Positions 14,875-23,566 of a DNA stretch of 39,714 nt are shown here, piece by piece. The translations under genes were made by a program, and so were the position numbers. Origin of the DNA: Actinomycetes bacterium (GTDB taxonomy: Bacteria > Actinomycetota > Acidimicrobiia > Acidimicrobiales > Palsa-688); contig JAJYMM010000048.1 in NCBI GenBank assembly GCA_021787035.1, positions 1,043 to 40,756 of the forward strand. Reading direction: 5' to 3'. The notes below the pieces were generated by a model. It worked only from the letters and a program-made list of their open reading frames with translations, did no database searches and was not told the DNA's origin. Numbering within the stretch: position 1 is the first letter of the stretch; every line of letters starts with the position of its first letter.

Positions 14875-16275
14875 GTGTTGACTAACAGACGGCCGAAGAT
14901 CGGGCTCCTAGGCATCATGCAGGAGCTATATGACGATATGATCCCCGGGATCACCGAACACCAGGCGAATTACGCGCGCGACCTGGCGGCACGGCTCTCC
15001 AGTGCCGCCGAGGTGGTGTTCCTGCGGCCGGCACGCAACCGCGACGACGTAGAAACGGTCGCCCACGAGCTGGCTGACGCGGGTTGCGACGGGATCATGA
15101 TTGTCATGCTGACTTACGGCCCAGCGTTGCGGACCGTCAGGGCGCTCCTCGAGAACCCGCTGCCCGTGCTGCTCGCCAATGTCCAGCCTGAAGGGGTTGT
15201 AAGCGAGCACTGGGACATGGCTGACCTCACCTACAACCAGGGGATCCACGGGGCCCAGGACCAGGGCAATGCGCTTTTGCGGGCCTCCGTGCCCTACTCG
15301 GTGATAACAGACGACTGGCGTTCGCCCTCCTTTGTGTCTTCCTTCGCTTCTTGGGCGAGCGCGGCCATGACCGTGACCCAGTTGAAGCGGGCCAAGATCG
15401 CGCTCTTCGGCTACCCCATGAACGGTATGGGCGACGTGCTCTACGATGCCCCCGCCTTGATGCGCCGCCTCGGGCCCGTCATCGTGAACGAGAACCTCGG
15501 GGAGCTCTACAGGAAGATGAGCCAGGTCCCTGATTCCGAGGTCGCTGCGCTCGTGGAGGCTCACCAGCAGCGTTTCGCCGTTTCCCCCGATCTACCCAAG
15601 GAACGCCATTCTTATGCCGCGCGCATGGAGATCGCGATCCGTTCGATGTTGGAGGCGGGAGGCTACTCCGGTTTTTCCATGCACTTCGAACCGTTTGGCA
15701 AGGACGGGCGTTTCGAGCAGCTGCCTCTCCTCGCCGCATCCGACCTTATGGCCGACGGCTATGGCTACGGTGCGGAGGGCGACACGAACACCGCATCGAT
15801 CCTCCTCGCGGGCCAGCTCCTCGTTGGCGATGCCCACTTCTCGGAGATGTACGCGATGGACTTCTCCGTCGGTTCTGTGCTGATCAGCCACATGGGGGAG
15901 GGCAACTGGAGGGTCGCTCGAAAGGACCGGCCTGTAAAGTTGATCGACCGGCCGCTCGGCATAGGCGGCCTCGGTAACCCTCCGACAGCAGTTTTTTCGG
16001 CGGAGCCTGGTCCAGCAACGACGGCGAGCCTCGTCCCGTTGGAGGGCGAAGAGTACCGTCTTCTCGTTGGTCAGGGCGAGATCCTGGATACCCCCGAGCT
16101 GCCTCGCGTGGAGATGCCTTATTTCCACTTCCGCCCGACGGCAGGACTGAAGCCCTTCATGAACAAGTGGCTGAAAAACGGTGGCACCCACCACTTCTGC
16201 ACCAACCTCGGTGTCCATGTCGAGCGCTGGCGTTACCTCGCCGAACTGCTCGAGGTGGAGCTCGTCGAGATCTGA
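14875..16275 (+). CDS. araA: L-arabinose isomerase (AraA-like)
   Basis: About 466 residues of the L-fucose/L-arabinose isomerase superfamily, converting L-arabinose to L-ribulose. The metal and catalytic positions of AraA can be traced: the Glu in YGYGAEGDTNTASILL, the Glu in HFSEMYAMDF, the His in VLISHMGEGNW, and a late His in GGTHHFCTNLG. It diverges from the E. coli type at the N-terminus (GLLGIMQELYDDMIPGI), so it belongs to a different AraA subclade. The operon context with araB and araD supports the substrate. GTG 14875 follows AAGGAGG (14864-14870) by 4 nt; TTG 14878, with 7 nt spacing, is an equal alternative. Confidence 0.88.
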   Translation: MLTNRRPKIGLLGIMQELYDDMIPGITEHQANYARDLAARLSSAAEVVFLRPARNRDDVETVAHELADAGCDGIMIVMLTYGPALRTVRALLENPLPVLLANVQPEGVVSEHWDMADLTYNQGIHGAQDQGNALLRASVPYSVITDDWRSPSFVSSFASWASAAMTVTQLKRAKIALFGYPMNGMGDVLYDAPALMRRLGPVIVNENLGELYRKMSQVPDSEVAALVEAHQQRFAVSPDLPKERHSYAARMEIAIRSMLEAGGYSGFSMHFEPFGKDGRFEQLPLLAASDLMADGYGYGAEGDTNTASILLAGQLLVGDAHFSEMYAMDFSVGSVLISHMGEGNWRVARKDRPVKLIDRPLGIGGLGNPPTAVFSAEPGPATTASLVPLEGEEYRLLVGQGEILDTPELPRVEMPYFHFRPTAGLKPFMNKWLKNGGTHHFCTNLGVHVERWRYLAELLEVELVEI

Positions 16276-16283
16276 GGCGGCTG

Positions 16284-16973
16284 GTGCTCGAAGATCTGAA
16301 AGAGTCCGTGCTCACGGCCAATTTGGACCTGCCCAAGCGCGGCTTGGTGACCCTCACCTGGGGGAATGTCTCGGGCCGTGACCCCTCGACGGGCCTTATA
16401 GCCATCAAGGGTTCTGGTGTCCCGTATGAGTCCATGAACGTCGAAGACATCGTGATCGTGTCAGAGGACGGGAAGGTGGTAGAGGGCAATCGCCGTCCCT
16501 CGACCGACACTCCGACTCATATGGCTTTATACCGCGGCCTGCCTGGGATCGGCGGTGTCGTGCACACCCATTCGCGATGGGCTGCGACTTGGGCTCAGGC
16601 CCGCCGCCCGATCCCGCTGCTCGGCACCACCCACGCCGACTTTTGTGTCGGCCCAGTGCCGCTCAGCGCTCCCCTTGGGCCGGATGAAACCTGGGCCGAC
16701 TACGAAGGGGCCACCGGGACTGCCATAATCCATGCCCTGGCTGGCCGCGACCCCTTGGAGGTGCCAGCTGTGTTGGTCAGTGGCCATGGGCCGTTTTGCT
16801 GGGGAAAGAGCCCACGCGCCGCGGTCGAGGCCGCGGTTACCCTCGAAGCGGTGGCGGAGATGGCGTGGCTGACCGTGGCGCTGGCGCCCGGAGCAGAGCC
16901 GCTCGAAGAGCACATCGCCGCGCGGCACTTTTCCCGCAAGCACGGTCCGGACGCCTACTACGGGCAAGGTTGA
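16284..16973 (+). CDS. araD: L-ribulose-5-phosphate 4-epimerase
   Basis: 229 residues, close to the usual 231. It converts L-ribulose 5-phosphate to D-xylulose 5-phosphate, which enters the pentose phosphate pathway. The N-terminus LEDLKESVLTANLDLPKRGL and LVTLTWGNVSG match AraD class II aldolase-like enzymes closely. The zinc-binding region is GGVVHTHSRWAATWAQA, followed by GTTHADF, VLVSGHGPFCWGKSP and the terminal KHGPDAYYGQG. GTG 16284 is chosen because AraD proteins begin with this Leu-Glu-Asp; GAGGCGG lies just upstream. The gap to araA is 8 bp. Confidence 0.95.
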   Translation: MLEDLKESVLTANLDLPKRGLVTLTWGNVSGRDPSTGLIAIKGSGVPYESMNVEDIVIVSEDGKVVEGNRRPSTDTPTHMALYRGLPGIGGVVHTHSRWAATWAQARRPIPLLGTTHADFCVGPVPLSAPLGPDETWADYEGATGTAIIHALAGRDPLEVPAVLVSGHGPFCWGKSPRAAVEAAVTLEAVAEMAWLTVALAPGAEPLEEHIAARHFSRKHGPDAYYGQG

Positions 16974-17006
16974 GGTAGGGGCGGTTTGTCAGAGGAGGCG
17001 AAGCCC

Positions 17007-18002
17007 ATGTTGGTAGCGAGGTTGAAAGGGGTGGGCGCGCTCGAAGTCGCTGAAGAGCAAGTGCCCGTCCCGGGACCGGGCGAGAGCCTGGTGAGGGTGA
17101 CGGCCGTCGGTCTGTGCGGCTCGGATCTCCACTGGTTCGGGCAGGGTGCGATCGGTGACGCCGTCGTGACCCGTCCTCTCGTGCTCGGCCACGAAATGGG
17201 CGGGGTCGTCGTGGGCGGCCCCCTCGACGGGCGCCGTGTAGCCGTGGACCCTGCGGTCCCGGACAACACCTGCCCCCGCTGCAGGGAGGGTAACCACAAC
17301 CTCTGCCCTGCCGTCCGCTTCGCGGGCCATGGGAGCACTGATGGAGGCCTTCGCGAGTACATGGCGTGGCCGACCGAGTACCTCTACCCGGTGCCCGAGC
17401 ACATGGACGACGCGACCGTGGCGCTCTTGGAACCGCTCGGGGTAGCCCTCCACGCGTTCGACCTCGGCCACGCCCGTTTCGCGGGCACGGTCGGTGTGGT
17501 CGGCTGCGGCCCTATCGGGCTCATGCTCGTACAGGTCGCGCACGCCGGCGGTGCCTCTCAGGTGGTTGCCGTCGAGCCGCTGGCGCACCGCCGGGAAGAG
17601 GCCGCGCGCTCCGGAGCGGACGTTTCGTTGCCACCGGAGGAGGCGAGGGAGCGCGAAGGGCAGTTGGACGTGGTGTTCGAGGTGGCCGGCAACGACGACG
17701 CGGTTGCCATTGCCATGACGCTCGTGCGTCCGGGTGGGCGCGTGGTGCTGGTCGGGATACCCGACGATGACTCGACGCGGTTCCCGGCCTCGCTGGCTCG
17801 GCGCAAAGGCCTCACGATCTTGATGTCCCGGCGGATGAAAGAGGCTTACCCGAGGGCAGTGGACCTCGTGGAGCGAAAAGCCGTCGACTTGGGGCCGCTC
17901 GTGTCGCATACCTTCCCGTTGGAGGAAGTTGCTCGCGCCTTCGCGGTGGCGACGAGGCGAGAGGGCTTGAAGACCATTGTGTCTCCTTCGCGGGGTGCTT
18001 AG
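17007..18002 (+). CDS. Zinc-dependent medium-chain alcohol/polyol dehydrogenase
   Basis: 331 residues of the MDR family. The catalytic zinc site is seen in VGLCGSDLHWF and LGHEMGGVV. The structural zinc lobe is DNTCPRCREGNHNLC, where the first of the four usual cysteines is Asp. The Rossmann fold has GVVGCGPIGLM (GxGxxG), suggesting NAD(P)-dependent oxidation of a secondary alcohol. Sorbitol and threonine dehydrogenases are the nearest known relatives. Being the last gene of the ara operon, it may act on a pentitol or arabinose derivative; this is inference. ATG 17007 with AGAGGAGG (16991-16998) 8 nt upstream is preferred to TTG 16986. Confidence 0.85.
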   Translation: MLVARLKGVGALEVAEEQVPVPGPGESLVRVTAVGLCGSDLHWFGQGAIGDAVVTRPLVLGHEMGGVVVGGPLDGRRVAVDPAVPDNTCPRCREGNHNLCPAVRFAGHGSTDGGLREYMAWPTEYLYPVPEHMDDATVALLEPLGVALHAFDLGHARFAGTVGVVGCGPIGLMLVQVAHAGGASQVVAVEPLAHRREEAARSGADVSLPPEEAREREGQLDVVFEVAGNDDAVAIAMTLVRPGGRVVLVGIPDDDSTRFPASLARRKGLTILMSRRMKEAYPRAVDLVERKAVDLGPLVSHTFPLEEVARAFAVATRREGLKTIVSPSRGA

Positions 18003-18007
18003 GCGCC

Positions 18008-18055
18008 TTGCATGCCCGCAATCGACATGGTAGCATCGCATGTTAGCGCTCTCAT
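18008..18055 (+). promoter_or_regulatory. Promoter and operator of the arabinose-uptake operon
   Basis: -35-like TTGCAT (18008-18013), a 17-bp spacer and -10-like TAGCAT (18031-18036). The 16-bp operator ATGTTAGCGCTCTCAT (18040-18055) covers the expected transcription start. It is identical to the araB site in reverse orientation. About 115 nt of leader remain before the gene. Confidence 0.75.
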
Positions 18056-18169
18056 CAGAGGGGTCCGTCCGCCTGAGCTCGAGATGGCACAGGTGGGCGA
18101 AGGGGAGATAGCAAGCCGGACAGACAACAAAATTACCTTGAAGCAGCTAGAGAAAGGAAAACCTTTGCT

Positions 18170-19543
18170 ATGACGAAACGGAACTTGAGGGACCGGCGGA
18201 GCGCAGGGCTGCGTCGTTACAAAGCGGGTGCTGGAGCAATTGCGGCCTTGGCCGCGGCGACGGCCGGACTGGCCGCACCCGGCACTGCGTCGGCTGCCAC
18301 GGTTGCCAACGCCGGCAAGAGCTCCTGCTCGCCGAGTGCGACCAAGCTCACCTTCTGGGCTTGGGTGCCTGGGATCAGCAGGGCTGTTGCGGCGTTCAAT
18401 GCCAGTCACCCCTCGATCTGCGTGACGTTGTCCGACGTGGGCGCCGGTGACCCCGAGTACGTCAAACTGGCGCAGGCTGCAAAGGCTGGGACCGGGGAGC
18501 CCGACGTAGCCGAGGTGGAGTACGACGAACTGCCCTCCTTCGAGATAACCCACAGCGTCATCAACCTGGCGCCATATGGGGCCAACAAGGTCAAAAATGA
18601 TTTCGTGCCCTGGGTCTGGCAGGAGGTAAGCAGCGGGTCGGCTGTCTATGCCATGCCGGGCGACACCGGGCCTATGGCCACCTATTACAACAGCAAGCTG
18701 TTCGCCAAGTACGGCCTCAAGCCACCGACCACCTGGGCGCAGTTCGCGTCTGAGGCAGCCACGCTCCACAAGGACGACCCCTCTGCCTACATGACGAACT
18801 TCTCGGCCACCGACTTGCAGTGGGTCATGGCCTTGATGGACCAGTACGGCGCGTGGCCGTTCAAGTACACGGGCGGTTCCAACCTGACGATCAACTGGAC
18901 CGGCCCCAAGCAGATGGCATTTGCCAACTATTGGCAGAAGCTCTTGGCCGCTCACGACGTGAACGCCACCACGGACGTGTCGACGACCTCGTTCAGCGAC
19001 ATGGACAAGGGCATCGACGCTCTCTGGTTGTCGTCTGCGTGGGGGCCGTCTTATTTCGCCCCTGACGCGAAGCTTACGGTTGGCAACTGGCGAGCCGCAC
19101 CGTTGCCGCAGTGGAGCGCCGGCCAGGACGTCGCCGCGAACTGGGGTGGGTCGTCCTACCCAGTCTTCAGCCAGACCAAGCACCCCAAGCAAGCAGCCGA
19201 GTTCGCTACCTGGCTGAACGCCACCATGGCGTCTTGGAACATAACGAAGACGGCACCGTCCTCGCTCTTCCCGAGCTTCAAACCGTTGCTCCAAAGCCCG
19301 TCCTTCACGAGCATCACAGTTCCGTTGTCGGGCTCTTCTCATCCCTACACGGTGTTCGCCAAGGCTGCCGCAAAGGCGACATTCGAGGACTGGCCGCCCA
19401 TCATGACCGAAGCGCTGACGCAATCGGCGACGGTGTTCGCTGGCGTGATGAACGGTAAGGAGACCTTGCCGGCGGCGTTCAAGAGCTTCCAGAACACCCT
19501 TGTGAAATATGCCAAGAGCGAGGGCTTCAAAGTAACTACCTAG
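18170..19543 (+). CDS. Sugar ABC transporter substrate-binding protein (arabinose locus)
   Basis: 457 residues of the family 1 extracellular solute-binding proteins. A Tat/Sec-type leader (RNLRDRRSAGLRR, then an Ala-rich core) ends near ASAAT; there is no lipobox cysteine, unusual for a monoderm binding protein. The mature part has the family pattern: LTFWAWVPGISRAVAAFNA, then PDVAEVEYDELPSF, YAMPGDTGPMATYYNSKLFAKYG and PTTWAQF. It would capture an arabinoside or arabino-oligosaccharide outside the cell and deliver it to the two permeases encoded downstream. A ribosome site AGAAAGGAAAA precedes ATG 18170. The operator shared with araB ties it to arabinose. Confidence 0.9.
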   Translation: MTKRNLRDRRSAGLRRYKAGAGAIAALAAATAGLAAPGTASAATVANAGKSSCSPSATKLTFWAWVPGISRAVAAFNASHPSICVTLSDVGAGDPEYVKLAQAAKAGTGEPDVAEVEYDELPSFEITHSVINLAPYGANKVKNDFVPWVWQEVSSGSAVYAMPGDTGPMATYYNSKLFAKYGLKPPTTWAQFASEAATLHKDDPSAYMTNFSATDLQWVMALMDQYGAWPFKYTGGSNLTINWTGPKQMAFANYWQKLLAAHDVNATTDVSTTSFSDMDKGIDALWLSSAWGPSYFAPDAKLTVGNWRAAPLPQWSAGQDVAANWGGSSYPVFSQTKHPKQAAEFATWLNATMASWNITKTAPSSLFPSFKPLLQSPSFTSITVPLSGSSHPYTVFAKAAAKATFEDWPPIMTEALTQSATVFAGVMNGKETLPAAFKSFQNTLVKYAKSEGFKVTT

Positions 19544-19612
19544 TTGTCGATGCCGCCTTGCACCCGGCGAAGGTGTGCGGACGGCGTCCTTCAGTCATTG
19601 TCTCAAGTGGAC

Positions 19613-19643
19613 AGGGCGGCGGGCGTGACTTGCCTGCCGCCCT
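19613..19643 (+). terminator. Intra-operon hairpin after the binding-protein gene
   Basis: Arms AGGGCGGCGGGC (19613-19624) and GCCTGCCGCCCT (19632-19643) pair over 12 bp with one G-T wobble and a 7-base loop, and there is no T-tract. It lies 70 bp after the binding-protein stop and before the permeases. This fits partial termination or 3'-end protection that keeps binding protein in excess. Confidence 0.6.
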
Positions 19644-19730
19644 GGTCCGCGTGCAGCTGGACAGCCTCCGGAAAAAACCGGTGAAGTTCGATGCTATGAG
19701 GTGCTCGAGGGCGCGAGAATGTATGAGAAG

Positions 19731-19778
19731 GCCCAGAATGAAGATGGCCCAGAATGAAGATGGCCCGGTATGAAGAGG
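19731..19778. repeat. 16-bp tandem repeat, three copies
   Basis: Two exact copies of gcccagaatgaagatg (19731-19746, 19747-19762) and a third with three changes (19763-19778). They lie in the 296-bp gap between the binding-protein and permease genes, which otherwise holds only the hairpin and no supported gene. Confidence 0.9.
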
Positions 19779-19839
19779 CGAAGGTGAGCCAAGACGAGGA
19801 GGGGAGTCTCTTGAGCATTGCGGTCAGGGGGTTCGGGCG

Positions 19840-20814
19840 ATGACCGAGCTCGCCGCGCCTCCCACGGCGGGGCCCGGTCCATCGGCCCTGTCGTCGCGCA
19901 AGGGCCATGGCGAGACGACCAGACGGAGCCGCTCGGGTTGGAGCCAACGGAGGGACCGGCGGGGGCTGTGGTTCGTGCTCCCCTTCACTACCGCTTTCGT
20001 CTTGTTCATGGTGGTCCCGCTCTTCTACGCGATCGACGAGAGCCTGTATACGAGCAAGCTGATCGGAGGGACGCAGTTCTCGGGCTTTGCCAACTACCGT
20101 GCTGTCTTCTCGTCGGGCCAGTTTTGGTCTGGCGTCGTCCACGTTGCGATTTTCGGCGCCGTGCAGATCCCTCTCATGCTTGCGGTTGCCTTCTTTTTCG
20201 CCGTGATATTCGACCTCGGGGTGGTGAAGTTAGCTGGCCTGTGGCGCACGATCATGTTCATACCCTTCGCCGTGCCCGCGGTTGTTGCGGCCGTCATGTG
20301 GCAGTTCCTCCTCGAACCGACGTTTGGGCCGTTCGTGCACCTAGCTAATAGCCTTGGTTTTTCATCGACCAACTTTTTTTCGCCGAACCTCATCTGGCCG
20401 ACGATTTTCGTGATCGTCATCTGGGAGTGGACCGGCTACACCATGATCATCTTTTATACCGCACTGAAGGCGGTGCCTCGAGATGTCGTCGAAGCGGCCG
20501 TAATTGATGGCACGCCGCTGCGAAAGATCATCACGAGGGTGAAGCTGCCGATGGTTCGGTCGGCGGCCGTCATGCTTGTACTGCTCAACACGATCGGTGC
20601 TCTACAAATGTTTGTGGAGCCCCAAATCCTTGCCGAGTTTCAGCCGCAGGCGATCAGTAGCTATTTCACGCCTACGATCTATATTTACAACACCGGTGTT
20701 GCCGGCCAGCAGTACAACCTGGCCGCGGCCGCAGCCGTAGTCTTGGCCCTTGTAATAGTCGCCATCTCGATCGGTTTGATGGTGTTCCGGGTTAGGAAAG
20801 GAGGTGGGCTATGA
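19840..20814 (+). CDS. Sugar ABC transporter permease, MalF type (arabinose locus)
   Basis: 324 residues with a disordered 40-residue cytoplasmic leader and six predicted membrane helices. The EAA loop that docks with the ATPase is EAAVIDGTPLRKIITRVKLP, close to the consensus EAAxxDGAxxxxxFxxIxLP. It pairs with the next gene to form the membrane channel. Its stop overlaps the next ATG (ATGA), so the pair is translationally coupled. No ATP-binding subunit is encoded nearby. Confidence 0.92.
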   Translation: MTELAAPPTAGPGPSALSSRKGHGETTRRSRSGWSQRRDRRGLWFVLPFTTAFVLFMVVPLFYAIDESLYTSKLIGGTQFSGFANYRAVFSSGQFWSGVVHVAIFGAVQIPLMLAVAFFFAVIFDLGVVKLAGLWRTIMFIPFAVPAVVAAVMWQFLLEPTFGPFVHLANSLGFSSTNFFSPNLIWPTIFVIVIWEWTGYTMIIFYTALKAVPRDVVEAAVIDGTPLRKIITRVKLPMVRSAAVMLVLLNTIGALQMFVEPQILAEFQPQAISSYFTPTIYIYNTGVAGQQYNLAAAAAVVLALVIVAISIGLMVFRVRKGGGL

Positions 20815-21788
20815 GCGTCGCGAGCTTGGAGGCAAACGGTGACTCTGAGCCGCCGGCACGAGAGGGAGCACCGGCTCGAAGCAAGAGGCAGCGCCAGTCC
20901 GAAGATCCGGGCGCAGTGCCGATGCACATCTACGGCATTTCACGTGGGACAGTCACACTGCTCACGGTCCTGTGCGCCCTCTTTTCTCTATTTACACTCG
21001 TGCCTATTGCCTGGATCCTGGTGAACTCCACCAAGACGCAGGGCAACATCCTCAACTCGTTCGGCTTCTGGTTCGCCAGCCCGTTTGAGCTCTTCCGCAA
21101 TTTCGGCTTTCTATTTCAAAATGTTGCGGGCGATGGCGTTTATTTTCAATGGTTCCTCAACACACTGCTCTACGCCGCCGTCGGTGGCGTCGGGGCTACA
21201 GCGGTATCTACCTTGGCTGGTTATGGCTTTGCTCGATTCCAGTTCCGAGGCGTGAAGGCGCTCTTCGCCTTTGTTGTCGCAGCGCTCCTCGTGCCTCTCA
21301 CTGCGATCACCTACCCCTTGTACCTGGTCTATGCCAAGGCAGGGCTTATCAACTCTATTTGGGGGATGATTTTCCCGAGCCTTGTAACGCCGGTGGGTGT
21401 CTACCTCATGCGTACCTTTGTCAACAGCTATGTGCCACGGGAGCTGATCGATGCTGCCCGAGTCGACGGGGCCGGCGAGCTGAAGATCTTCTTTCGCGTT
21501 GCTTTGCCGCTGATGGTGCCGGGCTTCATGACTGTCCTCCTTATCAGCGTGGTCGGGGTCTGGAACAATTACTTTCTCCCCTTCATCATTTTCTCGAAGA
21601 ACAACCTCTTCCCTCTCACGGTCGGATTGGGGGTGTGGGCCACTCGGTCGCAAAACAGTGGAGGCCGCGCCATCTACCCTCAGATTGTGATGGGGGGCCT
21701 CGTCACCATTATCCCTTTGATCCTGGTTTTCCTCGTGATCCAGCGGCGTTGGCGAGGGGGGCTGCTGCTGGGGAGCTTCGCCAACTGA
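20811..21788 (+). CDS. Sugar ABC transporter permease, MalG type (arabinose locus)
   Basis: 325 residues. A charged leader of about 45 residues is followed by six membrane helices. The EAA-like loop reads ELIDAARVDGAGELKIFFRV followed by ALPL, as in MalG-type partners. ATG 20811 overlaps the upstream stop and has AAAGGAGG about 7 nt before it. It completes the channel with the preceding permease; energy presumably comes from a shared MsiK-type ATPase encoded elsewhere. Confidence 0.92.
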   Translation: MSVASLEANGDSEPPAREGAPARSKRQRQSEDPGAVPMHIYGISRGTVTLLTVLCALFSLFTLVPIAWILVNSTKTQGNILNSFGFWFASPFELFRNFGFLFQNVAGDGVYFQWFLNTLLYAAVGGVGATAVSTLAGYGFARFQFRGVKALFAFVVAALLVPLTAITYPLYLVYAKAGLINSIWGMIFPSLVTPVGVYLMRTFVNSYVPRELIDAARVDGAGELKIFFRVALPLMVPGFMTVLLISVVGVWNNYFLPFIIFSKNNLFPLTVGLGVWATRSQNSGGRAIYPQIVMGGLVTIIPLILVFLVIQRRWRGGLLLGSFAN

Positions 21789-21910
21789 GGAGGCCAGGTT
21801 GCCTTTGGTGCTATCTTTATTTTGGCTGTGGTCGTCGGCACCGGTTTCTCGGCTAACCCGGAGCCACGGGCGGGTGGTATGTTCTTCGGCTTGCGCTGGG
21901 ACGGCAGGGA

Positions 21911-21926
21911 ATGTTAGCGTTCTCAA
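21911..21926 (+). promoter_or_regulatory. Third arabinose-type operator, upstream of GH51
   Basis: ATGTTAGCGTTCTCAA matches the other two operators at 14 of 16 positions. It sits 34 bp before the GH51 start in the 171-bp gap after the permease, giving this gene its own regulated promoter. I cannot place a convincing -35/-10 pair. Confidence 0.65.
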
Positions 21927-21959
21927 TTATCGTCGTGAACGAGGAGGGAGTGCGGGCCT

Positions 21960-23480
21960 GTGACTACATCTGGGTTGGCGAGCCGTTCGGGCCAGGTTAG
22001 GGAAGGCGAGCCTTGCGTCATAGTCGACCCAGGGCGCCAGGTCGGCCGGCTCAACCGCAACGTTTTCGGAGGTTTTGTCGAGCACCTCGGGCGGTGCATA
22101 AATGGAGGGCTTTTTGAAGAAGGCTCGCCGTTGTCGGATGAGCGCGGGTTCCGTCAGGATGTCTTGGAGCTCCTAAAGCCGCTGCGGATCCCTGTGCTTC
22201 GCTGGCCGGGGGGCAACTTCGCGTCCAACTACCACTGGGAGGACGGGATCGGGCCGCGCGGAGAGCGGCCAAGCAGGACCGAGCTTGCCTGGGGTGGTGT
22301 AGAGCCGAACCACTTCGGCACCGACGAGTTTCTCGCCTACTGTGCCGAGCTCGGTGCGTCGCCTTATATCTGTCTCAACATGGGTACGGGCAGCCTGTCC
22401 GAGGCTCTCGACTGGGTGGAGTACTGCAATTCGACGGCTCGGAGCTTCTGGGCCGACCGCCGCCGGCACAATGGGCACGACGAACCCTATGGTGTCGTTT
22501 ATTGGGGCCTCGGCAACGAGATGTACGGTGAGTGGCAAGTGGGCCAGCTGTCTGCAGATGAGTACGTGGCAATGGCTCAGCGTTGGGCGAGGGCCATCCG
22601 GAGGGCGGACCCGACGGTGAAGTTGGTGAGCTGCGGGCAGAACGGCTGGAACGACTGGGACCGGGTGGTCATAAACGGCTTGGCCGGATTGGCGGATCTC
22701 CATTCAGTCCACATCTATACCGGCTCGGAGGACTACTGGGCCAACGTGCTCACGCCCCACCAGGCCGAGCGCGCGATACGCTACACGTCAGCTGCCCTGT
22801 CGCAGGCTGCTTACAACCGCAGGCTCTCGGCGCCGGCCCGCATCGCGTACGACGAGTGGAACGTCTGGTACCGGACCTCTGACGGGACGCTCGAGGAACG
22901 CTACGACTGGGCTGACGCCTTGGCCGTAGCTACGTACCTCAATATCTTTGTGCGAAACTGCGACTGGGTCGCAATGGCCAACCTGGCGCAGCTCGTCAAC
23001 GCCATTGCGCCAGTTTTCACGAGCCCTGCAACAGCTGCCACTCAGCCCATCTATTACCCCTTCTTGCTCCACTCGGAGGTGGCGCTCCCCGCCGCAGTGG
23101 ACGTGGTGGTGGGTGGCCCGATGGTGGCGGCGCCAGCCGGGCCGAAGGACCGTTGGGAGCACCGGCTTGATGACCTCGGGCCGTTTTGTGTGCTCGACGC
23201 GGCCGCAACTTGTGATGCGGCTGGCGGAAAGGTCGCGGTGACCGTAGTGAACCGGTCCGATGAGGAGCTCGTGACCGACGTTGTCCTTAGGGATTTTGCC
23301 TGGTCTGGCCAGGTTCGTACCCGTGTGCTCACGGCCGGCGAGACCAAGGCGGGCGAGCTCGGGCTCGACCAGGTCAACATAGAAGACGACTCCACAGCTG
23401 CCAAGGGGGCGAAGGTGAAGCTCAGCTTGCCGCCGCGCTCTTTCAGTGTCTTGGAGGGTGGCCTTACGCCAGGGGCGTGA
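21960..23480 (+). CDS. abfA: Alpha-L-arabinofuranosidase, GH51
   Basis: 506 residues. It releases L-arabinofuranosyl groups from arabino-oligosaccharides. GH51 hallmarks are VFGGFVEHLGRCINGG, VLRWPGGNFASNYHWEDGIG, the acid/base E187 in YWGLGNEMYG and the nucleophile E299 in IAYDEWNVWY. A C-terminal beta domain follows (AVTVVNRSDEELVTD and onward). No signal peptide is present, so it acts in the cytoplasm on imported oligosaccharides. GTG 21960 follows GAGGAGGGAG. The upstream operator links it to araBAD and the transporter. Confidence 0.95.
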   Translation: MTTSGLASRSGQVREGEPCVIVDPGRQVGRLNRNVFGGFVEHLGRCINGGLFEEGSPLSDERGFRQDVLELLKPLRIPVLRWPGGNFASNYHWEDGIGPRGERPSRTELAWGGVEPNHFGTDEFLAYCAELGASPYICLNMGTGSLSEALDWVEYCNSTARSFWADRRRHNGHDEPYGVVYWGLGNEMYGEWQVGQLSADEYVAMAQRWARAIRRADPTVKLVSCGQNGWNDWDRVVINGLAGLADLHSVHIYTGSEDYWANVLTPHQAERAIRYTSAALSQAAYNRRLSAPARIAYDEWNVWYRTSDGTLEERYDWADALAVATYLNIFVRNCDWVAMANLAQLVNAIAPVFTSPATAATQPIYYPFLLHSEVALPAAVDVVVGGPMVAAPAGPKDRWEHRLDDLGPFCVLDAAATCDAAGGKVAVTVVNRSDEELVTDVVLRDFAWSGQVRTRVLTAGETKAGELGLDQVNIEDDSTAAKGAKVKLSLPPRSFSVLEGGLTPGA

Positions 23481-23526
23481 GCAGGTTCGCCAGCTAGGCG
23501 CCTTCATGGTGCCGCCGGCAAGGATC

Positions 23527-23565
23527 GGCCTGGCCTCCGCTCGATCCCCCCTCGGAGGCCAGGCC
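23527..23565. terminator. Bidirectional terminator between GH51 and the debranching-like gene
   Basis: A perfect 13-bp stem, GGCCTGGCCTCCG (23527-23539) and CGGAGGCCAGGCC (23553-23565), with a 13-base loop. It lies between two convergent genes. Confidence 0.75.
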
Positions 23566-23566
23566 C

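Noticed and set aside
17999-19423. 474-codon minus-strand ORF
   Set aside because: It lies wholly opposite the binding-protein gene; low-stop GC-rich shadow with no protein-like features.
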